Shown: piece by piece, positions 25,571-33,808 of the stretch
How positions within the stretch are numbered: the stretch's first letter is position 1
Layout: the number at the start of each line of letters is the position of its first letter
NCBI RefSeq assembly: GCF_040222955.1
Contig: NZ_JAVKCA010000022.1
Span: forward strand, 124,001-188,000
Source: Marinoscillum sp040222955
Lineage (GTDB): Bacteria; Bacteroidota; Bacteroidia; Cytophagales; Cyclobacteriaceae
Reading direction: 5' to 3'
Length of the DNA stretch: 64,000 nucleotides
The notes under the pieces: model-generated
Seen by the model: the letters and a program-made list of their open reading frames with translations, nothing else
Told to the model about the DNA's origin: nothing
Database searches by the model: none
Position numbers and translations under genes: made by a program

Positions 25571-28117
25571 ATGATCGAATCATATCTTGTTGATCGCATG
25601 TTCAACAATGAGCCGTTTCTGGACGAGCTGGCTACACCTGAAAACAAGGTCTCTTCGCAGTGGCAAAAACTCGCCATGTACTATGACCGACTGGGCCCTG
25701 AAAAGCTGGGTCAGTACCATGAGGAGGTAAGCAGGCAGCTTCGCGAAAACGGAGTGACTTATAACATCTATGGAGACCCTGATGGGATGAACAGACCCTG
25801 GATGCTTGATCCCGTGCCGATGATTTTCAGTGGACAGGACTGGGCGATCATCGAAAAAGGCCTGATCCAGCGGGCCGAACTCCTCAATCTTATCCTTTCA
25901 GACATCTACGGAAGTCGGACCCTCATCAAAGACGGATTCATTCCTTTTGAGCTGGTTTATAATCACAAGGGTTTTTTGCGGCAAGTCGATAAGATCAAGC
26001 TGGATGGCGAGCAGCAGCTCATCCAGTATGCTGCCGACCTGGCGCGCGGACCCGATGGTAAAATGTGGGTACTCCATGACCGAACCGATGCTCCATCTGG
26101 CGCGGGCTATACCTTTGAAAACCGGGCCGCAATGACCCGTGTATTTCCTGACCTGATCAGAGAAAACGAGGTGAGGAAGATTTCTACCTACTACCAAACC
26201 CTAAAAAATACACTCGTCAACCTGTCGTCCAGAAACAAAGAGAATCCACGCATCGTGCTCCTCTCTCCCGGCCCGACCAACGAGACTTATTTTGAGCACG
26301 CCTACCTCTCCTCGTTTATGGGCTTTACGCTAGCCCTGGGAGAAGACCTCACGGTGAGCGATGGATATGTTTGGCTAAAAACCATTAAGGGATTAGAAAA
26401 GGTGGATGTAATCATCCGCCGTGTCGATGACGTTTTTTGTGACCCGCTTGAATTTCGAAGCAACTCACACCTGGGGGTGGTAGGCCTTATGGAAGCTGTC
26501 CGACAAAAAAAGGTGATCGTGATCAATCCTTTGGGTTGTAGAATACTTGAAAATCCCGGTTTAATGGCTTTCCTGCCACGGCTTTCCAGACATCTCCTGG
26601 GCGAGGAACTCATCCTTCCCTCTGTGGCCACCTGGTGGTGTGGACAGGACAAAGAGAAAAAATATGTACTCGATCACCTGGAAAACCTCATCATCCGAAA
26701 AATTTATCGGAGTGCAGATAACAAGTCTGTACACGGGGGATCCCTTTCGAAAGAAGAGCTCAATCAGCTTCGTGCTGAGATCGACAGAAGCCCTTACCTC
26801 TATGTGGGGCAGGAACTGGTCAATTTCTCTACCACACCCTCCTGGATCAATCAGAAAATGGAGGCCAGAAACGCAGTGTTCAGAAGCTACATTGTGGCGG
26901 ATTCGGAAAGCAGCACTTACTCCGTGATGCCCGGGGGACTTTCCCGCAGCTCCCCACAGCGAGGCGCCTTTATCGTTTCCAATCAGCAGGGGGGCATCAG
27001 TAAAGACACCTGGGTGCTGGGGAAAAGGGAAGAATCCAAGGCCGCTCAAGCAACAGAAGCAGGTCTGAGACCGGAACTTAAAAGTGTACTCCCAAGCCGT
27101 ACTGGTGAACACCTGTTTTGGATCGGCAGATACATGGAACGCTGCGTCTATACCGTACGTCTGATGAGGATGGTACTCATGACCTACAATGAGGTGGATG
27201 AAGACATTCACATTAAAGAAAACCCTGTGGTTTCCACCTTGCTTAGGACTCTGACCCAACTTACTGGTACACAGCCGGGATTTAAAGACAAAAAAGTCCT
27301 CAGACATCCCGAGGAGGAGTTGGTCTCTTTGGTGCTCGACTCAGGGCGTGTAGGCAGTCTGGCTTACTCACTCAATGCTTTCCTATCCAATGGATATGCA
27401 GTGCGTGACCGCCTGAGCCTGGATACCTGGAGAATCCTGGATAGTATCTCCGAAGAACTCTCACGAATGAAAAAAATGGGGTCTGACCTCACTCAGATTT
27501 ATGACGGCCTGGACAGTATGGTCATCAAGCTGATGGCATTCTACGGCCTGAACATTGACAATATGACTCGTGAACCTACCTGGCACCTGCTCAATGTGGG
27601 AAGATTCATTGAGTCCGCCATCAATAACTGTAAGGTGCTGAGTTCGATGCTCGGGAAGCGTTTTGGGTCGGAGATTGACAAGTCGCTCATGGAGGATACG
27701 CTCCGTTGCAGTGAAAGTCTGGTTACCTACCGCTATCGCTACCGATCCGTGATGGAAATGAAGGGGGTGCTCAGTCTGCTCATTTTGCACGAGGAAAACC
27801 CCCGGTCTGTCATCTATCAGATCATGAGGATCGAAAAACACCTCAGCAGCATGCCTGCGCAGGAACAGGAAGTGGAAGAGTTTCTCAGTCCTGCTCGCAA
27901 AAAGCTTCTGGAGGCAGTGACCAAAATCAGGCTGTGTGACATTGAGCTGCTGGCCACCGCTGACGAAAAGAAAGGAAATTATACTTATTTGAAAACCTTC
28001 CTGGAAGAAATCACTGTACTCCTGGGAGACACGTCAGATCTGATTTACCAAAAATACTTCAGTCATACCAGTAGTCGCTACCACATGATTCAAACCACTT
28101 TGCTGCCAGAAATATGA
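25571..28117 (+). CDS. Circularly permuted ATP-grasp ligase fused to alpha-E domain
   Basis: The 848 residues join a circularly permuted type 2 ATP-grasp domain (about 75-470) to an alpha-E helical domain (about 506-840). The ATP-grasp part shows YNIYGDPDGMNRPWMLDPVP near the start, DRTDAPSGAGYTFENR and VMPGGLSR near its end. The alpha-E part begins LPSRTGEHLFWIGRYMER. ATP-grasp proteins of this type are predicted to form amide bonds by acyl phosphate chemistry. The gene lies 35 bases after the DUF2126 gene and overlaps the next start by four bases, so all three are expected to be made together. Confidence 0.92.
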   Translation: MIESYLVDRMFNNEPFLDELATPENKVSSQWQKLAMYYDRLGPEKLGQYHEEVSRQLRENGVTYNIYGDPDGMNRPWMLDPVPMIFSGQDWAIIEKGLIQRAELLNLILSDIYGSRTLIKDGFIPFELVYNHKGFLRQVDKIKLDGEQQLIQYAADLARGPDGKMWVLHDRTDAPSGAGYTFENRAAMTRVFPDLIRENEVRKISTYYQTLKNTLVNLSSRNKENPRIVLLSPGPTNETYFEHAYLSSFMGFTLALGEDLTVSDGYVWLKTIKGLEKVDVIIRRVDDVFCDPLEFRSNSHLGVVGLMEAVRQKKVIVINPLGCRILENPGLMAFLPRLSRHLLGEELILPSVATWWCGQDKEKKYVLDHLENLIIRKIYRSADNKSVHGGSLSKEELNQLRAEIDRSPYLYVGQELVNFSTTPSWINQKMEARNAVFRSYIVADSESSTYSVMPGGLSRSSPQRGAFIVSNQQGGISKDTWVLGKREESKAAQATEAGLRPELKSVLPSRTGEHLFWIGRYMERCVYTVRLMRMVLMTYNEVDEDIHIKENPVVSTLLRTLTQLTGTQPGFKDKKVLRHPEEELVSLVLDSGRVGSLAYSLNAFLSNGYAVRDRLSLDTWRILDSISEELSRMKKMGSDLTQIYDGLDSMVIKLMAFYGLNIDNMTREPTWHLLNVGRFIESAINNCKVLSSMLGKRFGSEIDKSLMEDTLRCSESLVTYRYRYRSVMEMKGVLSLLILHEENPRSVIYQIMRIEKHLSSMPAQEQEVEEFLSPARKKLLEAVTKIRLCDIELLATADEKKGNYTYLKTFLEEITVLLGDTSDLIYQKYFSHTSSRYHMIQTTLLPEI

Positions 28118-28998
28118 GGTATCAGGTCACACACATCACCGATTATATTTATCAAAACACGGCCTCTCTGTGTCACAACATTATGGTACAGCTGCCACAG
28201 AGTTCTGATTGCCAGACCGTGGAGGAAAGCAGCTACGAGATAGATCCTGAACCTAGTTTTCTGGGTGAACGGCGGGATTTTTTTGATAATAAGTACCTCT
28301 ATTTTTCCATAGAAAGAGCCCACAAAAAACTGACGGTAACCTCCAAAACGCGAGTCACCCTGGAGTCACCTGCATGGATGGAGGTAGACCCGGCCAGCAC
28401 CCCTCCCTGGGAAGAAGTGGTAAAATGGCTGCGAACCACAGACGCCCTGAATGACATTCGCCAATTTTACCTGGAGTCCAAACATGTGCATTTCGTGGAG
28501 GGCATCAAGACTTACACCCTTCAGTCTTTTACACCGGGCCGACCGATCATGGAAGCCATGCTGGAACTCAACTCCAGAATCTTTCATGATTTCAGTTTCA
28601 CACCCGGCTTTACAGACATCAGTACCCCCCTGGAAAAGGTTTTTGAAACCAAAAAAGGGGTTTGTCAGGACTTTGCTCACTTTGCGCTGGCCTGTCTGCG
28701 GTCTATCAACCTCTCTGCGAGATATGTCAGCGGATACATCGAGACACTTCCGCCTCCGGGCAAGCCCAAGCTGGTAGGGGCAGATGCCTCACATGCCTGG
28801 ATGGCCCTGTATATCCCTGGTCTGGAGTGGGTGGAGTTTGATGCTACCAATAACCTTCTGGTAAATGATAAGCATGTACGGGTAGCCGTGGGCAGAGATT
28901 TTGCGGACATCACTCCGCTCAAAGGCATTGTCTACAGCGTGGGCAAACAAACGATGAAGGTCAGCGTAGACGTCCGCAATCTGGACACTGCAGGGTAA
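28114..28998 (+). CDS. Transglutaminase-like cysteine protease
   Basis: The 294 residues comprise a transglutaminase N-terminal beta domain (about 1-85) and a core (about 125-265). The triad is Cys184 (KGVCQDFAHF), His227 (DASHAWMALY) and Asp243 (FDATNN). There is no signal peptide. The ATG overlaps the stop of the ATP-grasp gene (ATGA), a sign of tight coupling. In such clusters this protein is predicted to be a peptidase that matures or recycles the ligase product; that is inference from context. Confidence 0.92.
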   Translation: MRYQVTHITDYIYQNTASLCHNIMVQLPQSSDCQTVEESSYEIDPEPSFLGERRDFFDNKYLYFSIERAHKKLTVTSKTRVTLESPAWMEVDPASTPPWEEVVKWLRTTDALNDIRQFYLESKHVHFVEGIKTYTLQSFTPGRPIMEAMLELNSRIFHDFSFTPGFTDISTPLEKVFETKKGVCQDFAHFALACLRSINLSARYVSGYIETLPPPGKPKLVGADASHAWMALYIPGLEWVEFDATNNLLVNDKHVRVAVGRDFADITPLKGIVYSVGKQTMKVSVDVRNLDTAG

Positions 28999-29067
28999 TT
29001 GGACATTTCTTTTGCACAAATCCGGTAAACCCGCCCGTCCATGACTATTTTAGAATAAATTTCAGAA

Positions 29068-30390
29068 ATGGCCGATCAAAACCCACAGACTCCTCAGCTC
29101 AAGAAAACATTAGGACCGTTGATGCTCTGGGGACTTGGGGTAGGGTACGTGATTTCGGGAATGTATTTTGGCTGGAACCTGGGCCTGGCAGAAGGAGGCA
29201 CACTGGGGCTGGCCATCGCCACTTTTTTCATCATCATCATGTACCTCACCTTCACCTTTAGCTACACGGAGCTGGCCTGTGCCATTCCTAAGGCAGGGGG
29301 TGCCTTTGATTATGCGGACAGGGCCCTGGGTAAGCAGCTCGGCTTTCTGGCTGGCATGGCTCAAAATGTCGAATTCATTTTTGCTCCTCCGGCCATCGCT
29401 GCAGCCATTGGGGCTTATTTCAATATTTTCTTCCCCCAGGTAGACGCTCTCTACATAGCTATTTTGGCCTATTTGCTTTTCACCGGGCTGAATATCATTG
29501 GGGTACGCGCAGCAGCCATTTTTGAGCTGGTCATCACCATCCTGGCGGTGCTGGAGTTACTGATTTTTGCCGGAGTATGTCTGCCGCAACTAAAAATTGA
29601 AAATCTCACAATGAATGCTTTGCCCAATGGTTTTCAGGGGGCATTTGCAGCCATTCCGTTTGCCATCTGGTTTTTCCTGGCCATAGAAGGCGTTGCCAAT
29701 GTGGCCGAAGAGGCAAAAAACCCTCAGCGCAGTATTTTGATTGGCTTTGGATCAGCCATATTCACACTGGTAGTGCTTTGTCTTCTCACTTTCGTGTCGG
29801 CGGTAGGTGTGGATGGATGGGAGTCTGTGGTATACCCGCCCGGAAGCACTGAAGCCTCAGACTCGCCACTACCTTTGGCATTGGCCAAGATAGTCGGCGA
29901 CAGTCACATCCTTTATCATTTGCTGATCACGGTAGGTTTGTTTGGATTGGTGGCATCCTTTCATGGCATCATCCTGGCGGCAGGCCGTTCTACTTTTGAG
30001 TTTGGCCGGGTAGGATATATTCCCAAATCGCTCGGGAAAGTACACCCCAAAACCCTCACACCTGCCAACGCCCTCGTCATCAACATGCTCATAGGGATAG
30101 TGGCACTTCTAACAGGGAAAACAGGTGACATTATCACCATAGCCTGCTTCGGTGCCCTCACGTTGTACATCGTCTCGATGTTGGCGTTCTTTGCCTTGCG
30201 GAAAAAGGAACCTGATCTCAATCGCCCTTTCAAAGTGCCGTTTTATCCCTTTTTTCCGGCTTGTGCCCTCATCATAGCAAGTCTTGCACTGGTGGCCATG
30301 ACCGTCTATAACCTGAAGCTGGCGTTGATTTATGGGGTGATTATGCTGGCTGCGTATTTATGGTTTCTGTTTACAGAGAAAAAGAATTAA
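29068..30390 (+). CDS. Amino acid/ethanolamine permease (APC superfamily)
   Basis: This 440-residue transporter has about 12 membrane helices. The start, LGPLMLWGLGVGYVISGMYF, followed by GWNLGLAEGG, is like that of ethanolamine permeases (Eat family), and the AIPKAGGAFDYADRALG loop agrees. It would import ethanolamine or a similar amino alcohol or amine at the inner membrane. It is on the same strand as the ligase cluster, 69 bases downstream, and 45 bases before the alcohol dehydrogenase gene. The substrate is inferred from family resemblance and the neighbouring catabolic genes. Confidence 0.85.
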   Translation: MADQNPQTPQLKKTLGPLMLWGLGVGYVISGMYFGWNLGLAEGGTLGLAIATFFIIIMYLTFTFSYTELACAIPKAGGAFDYADRALGKQLGFLAGMAQNVEFIFAPPAIAAAIGAYFNIFFPQVDALYIAILAYLLFTGLNIIGVRAAAIFELVITILAVLELLIFAGVCLPQLKIENLTMNALPNGFQGAFAAIPFAIWFFLAIEGVANVAEEAKNPQRSILIGFGSAIFTLVVLCLLTFVSAVGVDGWESVVYPPGSTEASDSPLPLALAKIVGDSHILYHLLITVGLFGLVASFHGIILAAGRSTFEFGRVGYIPKSLGKVHPKTLTPANALVINMLIGIVALLTGKTGDIITIACFGALTLYIVSMLAFFALRKKEPDLNRPFKVPFYPFFPACALIIASLALVAMTVYNLKLALIYGVIMLAAYLWFLFTEKKN

Positions 30391-30435
30391 TTTGATCCAT
30401 GTCATTTCATCCAATCGAATCACGGAGCTTTCTTT

Positions 30436-31578
30436 ATGCAAAACAGGCTGAACTTTAACTTCCCCACACCCATTAGGTTTGGGGCCGGAGTAATCGACGA
30501 ACTGCCCGACCACCTGGTGGCTCAGGGGCTTAGGCACCCCCTCCTGGTCACAGATGCGAATGTTTCCGAGCTTGAGTTTTTTCAGGACATACTAAATGCC
30601 CTGAAGTCCAGAAATCTGACCCCAGAGGTGTACACGGACATGCACAAAAACCCGGTAGAGTCGGATGTGCTCAAGGGTGGGGATTGTTATCACCGCTCTG
30701 GTTGTGACTGTATAGTGGGCATCGGCGGTGGAGTGGCACTGGATGTCGCCCGGGCCATTGTACTCCGCATCCATCATCATCGGCCACTCTTTGACTATGA
30801 TGACCTCATAGGGGGTGACCAGTACGTCACCGAGGCGGTACCTTACTTTGTGACGGTACCTACCACGGCCGGTACCGGGAGTGAAGTGGGCCGAAGTGCC
30901 ATTATCTCCGAGGATATTTCTAAGAAAAAAAGAATTCTGTTTGCCCCCAAGCTCATGGCCCGGCAGGTATTTGCCGACCCCATGCTCACCATGGAGTTGC
31001 CACCCTTTATCACTGCCGCCACGGGCATGGATGCCCTCACCCATAACATGGAGGCCTACCTGGCCAAAAACTACCACCCTATGTGCGATGGCATTGCTCT
31101 GGAGGGCATGTCCCTCATCGCCAAGTCCATCGAAAAAGCCACCCATCATCCCGACCTGGAATCCCGCTCCAATATGCTGCTCGGCTCACTCATGGGGGCA
31201 GTGGCCTTTCAGAAAGGTCTGGGCGTGGTACACAGCCTGGCGCATCCACTTTCCAGTCTGTTGGACACTCATCATGGGCTGGCCAACGCTGTGAATCTGC
31301 CCTATGGCATGGAGTTTAATTATGCCGGATGTGAATCCCGATTTGATAAAATGGCGGAATTTCTGGGTGTGGTGGATGGAGATGGTGAACGCGTGGTGGA
31401 TTTCCTCTTTGAGCTCAACCAGCGACTGGCTCTACCCACCAAACTCAGCGACATAGAGGTGAAACAGGAGCACCTGGATGAACTTTCGAATCTGGCAGTG
31501 GCAGACTTTGCTCACCCCAACAACCCCAAACCGGTGAGCTGGAGTGACTTTCATACCTTATATCAAAAAGCACTTTGA
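30436..31578 (+). CDS. Iron-containing alcohol dehydrogenase
   Basis: This 380-residue group III alcohol dehydrogenase has the nucleotide-binding GIGGGVALD (about residues 95-103), PTTAGTGSEVG (about 140-150) and the metal ligands in DALTHNMEAY and LAHPLSSLLDTHHG. It oxidises a primary alcohol to an aldehyde with NAD(P). Between an ethanolamine-type permease, a gamma-glutamyl hydrolase and an aldehyde dehydrogenase, the likely substrate is a gamma-glutamylated amino alcohol. Its stop overlaps the next start by four bases. Confidence 0.92.
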   Translation: MQNRLNFNFPTPIRFGAGVIDELPDHLVAQGLRHPLLVTDANVSELEFFQDILNALKSRNLTPEVYTDMHKNPVESDVLKGGDCYHRSGCDCIVGIGGGVALDVARAIVLRIHHHRPLFDYDDLIGGDQYVTEAVPYFVTVPTTAGTGSEVGRSAIISEDISKKKRILFAPKLMARQVFADPMLTMELPPFITAATGMDALTHNMEAYLAKNYHPMCDGIALEGMSLIAKSIEKATHHPDLESRSNMLLGSLMGAVAFQKGLGVVHSLAHPLSSLLDTHHGLANAVNLPYGMEFNYAGCESRFDKMAEFLGVVDGDGERVVDFLFELNQRLALPTKLSDIEVKQEHLDELSNLAVADFAHPNNPKPVSWSDFHTLYQKAL

Positions 31579-32339
31579 GCATGTTAAAAATCGGCATTTC
31601 TGCCTGCTTTCTCTACCCGGATCCTCAACGGTCAGTTTTCGGACCCAAGACACTGAGCTACCTCGAAAATGATATGGCCCGGTACCTTACCAAAGAGGGA
31701 GTCATCCCTGTGCTGATCCCGGATGTGGACGATGAGCTCCTTCATCCCCTCGTGGAGGAAATGGATGGCTTCATTTTCCAGGGGGGTACCGATATGGCGC
31801 CAGAGTCCTACGGAGAAAAGCCCATAGAAAACGGGCGATGGAAGGGTGATCCCGTGAGGGATAAATACGAGCTCAAGCTTATGGGCCTGGCCATGGAAAG
31901 TGACAAACCCATACTGGGCATCTGCCGCGGGATGCAGGTTATGAACGTATATTTTGGAGGGACCCTCTATCAGGACACCAAAACCCAGCGGCCGGAAGTA
32001 TTGGTCCATCGGGATGCCGACCAGTATGATACCGTCTCTCATGAGATCACCTTTACAGAGAAAAAAATTCTTTCGAAAATTTATAAAAATGCCCAAAGCA
32101 CCCGTGTGAACAGTGTGCATCACCAATCCATCAAAAACCTGGGTAAAAACCTGGAGGTGCTCGCCGAAAGCCCGGAAGATGGAGTGATAGAGGCCATTGG
32201 CTATACCAAAGCGCCTGATGGCTGGGTGATGGGAGTACAATGGCATCCTGAGTTTTCACATACACTCGGCAGTCAGGTCATCAATGCTGACAAACTTTAT
32301 CTTTATTTTCTCGAACACGTAAAATCGCTGAAAAGCTAA
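31575..32339 (+). CDS. Gamma-glutamyl-gamma-aminobutyrate hydrolase-like class I amidotransferase (peptidase C26, PuuD-like)
   Basis: This 254-residue enzyme has the C26 triad: Cys in GICRGMQVMN (about residue 117), His in QWHPEFSH and the Glu beside it. SVHHQSIKNLG is also typical. Relatives remove glutamate from gamma-glutamyl-GABA and similar compounds. It overlaps the alcohol dehydrogenase gene by four bases and ends 3 bases before the aldehyde dehydrogenase, so the three are one translational unit. I infer that it releases the amine product after the two oxidation steps. Confidence 0.92.
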   Translation: MSMLKIGISACFLYPDPQRSVFGPKTLSYLENDMARYLTKEGVIPVLIPDVDDELLHPLVEEMDGFIFQGGTDMAPESYGEKPIENGRWKGDPVRDKYELKLMGLAMESDKPILGICRGMQVMNVYFGGTLYQDTKTQRPEVLVHRDADQYDTVSHEITFTEKKILSKIYKNAQSTRVNSVHHQSIKNLGKNLEVLAESPEDGVIEAIGYTKAPDGWVMGVQWHPEFSHTLGSQVINADKLYLYFLEHVKSLKS

Positions 32340-32342
32340 ACC

Positions 32343-33707
32343 ATGAAGGTCATCAATCCTGCAACGGAAGAAGTCATCTCAGTACTCACGTCAGACACGG
32401 CTGCCACCGTCGCTTCAAAAGTGGAAGCACTGCGGGCTGGTCAAAAAGCCTGGCAAAATCTCGGTGTGAAACAAAGGCTGGACATCATTGAGAAATTTGG
32501 TGAACTGGTACTCAAAAATAAAGCTGACCTGGCTCAGGTCCTGACCAGCGAAACCGGCAAGCCCATCACACAATCACTCAACGAAATCAATGGTTCACTG
32601 GGCCGGATCCAACACCTGAAAACGAATGCCGAAAAATGGCTTGCGCAGGAAATAATCACTCCGGATGACGCCACCAGAGAATTGATCGCCTATGAGCCCC
32701 TGGGAGTCATCGCCAATATTTCTGCCTGGAATTTTCCTTACAATGTGGGCTACAATGTATTTCTCTATGCCCTGGTCGCCGGCAATGCCGTACTTTACAA
32801 GCCCTCGGAATATGCTTCCCTTACAGGATTAAAATTTAAGTCGCTCCTGCAGGAGGCAGGAGTACCGGAAAATGTTTTTGAAGTGGTGATCGGCACGGGA
32901 GCAGTTGGTCAGCTACTCCTGGAAGCGGACCTGGATGGGTATTTCTTCACAGGCTCATACCAGACAGGGGTGCACATAGCAAAAACAGTCGCGCACAAAC
33001 TCGTACCGGTACAGCTGGAACTGGGCGGTAAAGACCCTCTTTATGTCATGGATGATGTCGCGGACATCAGGCAGGCGGCTATCAATGCAGCGGAAGGCGC
33101 TTTTTACAACAATGGCCAAAGCTGCTGTGCAGTGGAGCGCATCTATGTGCAGGAAGGGATTTATGAAGATTTCGTGAAGCACTTCACGGAAGAAGTAAAA
33201 TCTTACCTGCTGGGCGATCCCATAGAAGACCGTACCTTTATTGGTCCACTGACCAGACCGCAGCAATTGGCGGTCATTTCAGACCAGATAGCTGATGCTG
33301 TTGCCAAAGGTGCACAACTGGTACTGGGAGGTGAGCGACTTAGCAGAAAAGGATATTATATGAGTCCGGCTGTACTCACCGGGGTAAATCACTCCATGGA
33401 ACTGATGAAGGAGGAGTCTTTTGGTCCTGTGATAGGTATCCAAAAAGTCAGCTCCGATGAAGAAGCCACCAGTCTGATGCAAGACATGAGCTATGGTCTG
33501 ACAGCAGCGGTATTTTCAGCTAATGAGGACAGGGCTAAGAAGGTGCTGGATCAGATGAATGTGGGCACCGTATACTGGAACTGCTGCGATCGGGTGAGCC
33601 CCAACGTGCCCTGGTCGGGCCGCAAAAACTCAGGTCTGGGCGCTACACTTTCCTATATGGGCATCCGTGCTTTTACGCAGCCCAAGGCGTATCATTGGAG
33701 GGGGTAA
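32343..33707 (+). CDS. NAD(P)-dependent aldehyde dehydrogenase
   Basis: The 454 residues carry the full set of family motifs: SAWNFPYNV for coenzyme binding, FTGSYQTGVH, the catalytic Glu in LELGGKDPLYV and the nucleophile Cys in NNGQSCCAVERIYV. The length is slightly shorter than most, as in succinate-semialdehyde-type enzymes. It oxidises the aldehyde produced by the preceding alcohol dehydrogenase to an acid. It is the last gene of the array that starts at 22191, and a 23-base palindrome follows at 33755. Confidence 0.93.
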   Translation: MKVINPATEEVISVLTSDTAATVASKVEALRAGQKAWQNLGVKQRLDIIEKFGELVLKNKADLAQVLTSETGKPITQSLNEINGSLGRIQHLKTNAEKWLAQEIITPDDATRELIAYEPLGVIANISAWNFPYNVGYNVFLYALVAGNAVLYKPSEYASLTGLKFKSLLQEAGVPENVFEVVIGTGAVGQLLLEADLDGYFFTGSYQTGVHIAKTVAHKLVPVQLELGGKDPLYVMDDVADIRQAAINAAEGAFYNNGQSCCAVERIYVQEGIYEDFVKHFTEEVKSYLLGDPIEDRTFIGPLTRPQQLAVISDQIADAVAKGAQLVLGGERLSRKGYYMSPAVLTGVNHSMELMKEESFGPVIGIQKVSSDEEATSLMQDMSYGLTAAVFSANEDRAKKVLDQMNVGTVYWNCCDRVSPNVPWSGRKNSGLGATLSYMGIRAFTQPKAYHWRG

Positions 33708-33754
33708 TGGGTTTAAAAGAGTTTGTGCAGAGTCTCGTGACTGAGCTTACTTTA

Positions 33755-33777
33755 AATAACTTTCATTGAAAGTTATT
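33755..33777. promoter_or_regulatory. Perfect 23-base palindrome between the aldehyde dehydrogenase and AlbA_2 genes
   Basis: Eleven-base arms meet at a single T: AATAACTTTCA and TGAAAGTTATT. It lies 32 bases before the start at 33809. It could be an operator for the AlbA_2 gene or a weak transcription stop for the array; no T run follows. The length and symmetry suit a dimeric repressor. Confidence 0.5.
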
Positions 33778-33808
33778 ATCTACTTTTAGGGATTGATGGT
33801 TATCAATT

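Noticed and set aside
29068..30390. Ethanolamine ammonia-lyase or microcompartment pathway
   Set aside because: No EutBC or shell protein gene is present, and the downstream enzymes fit a gamma-glutamyl route instead.
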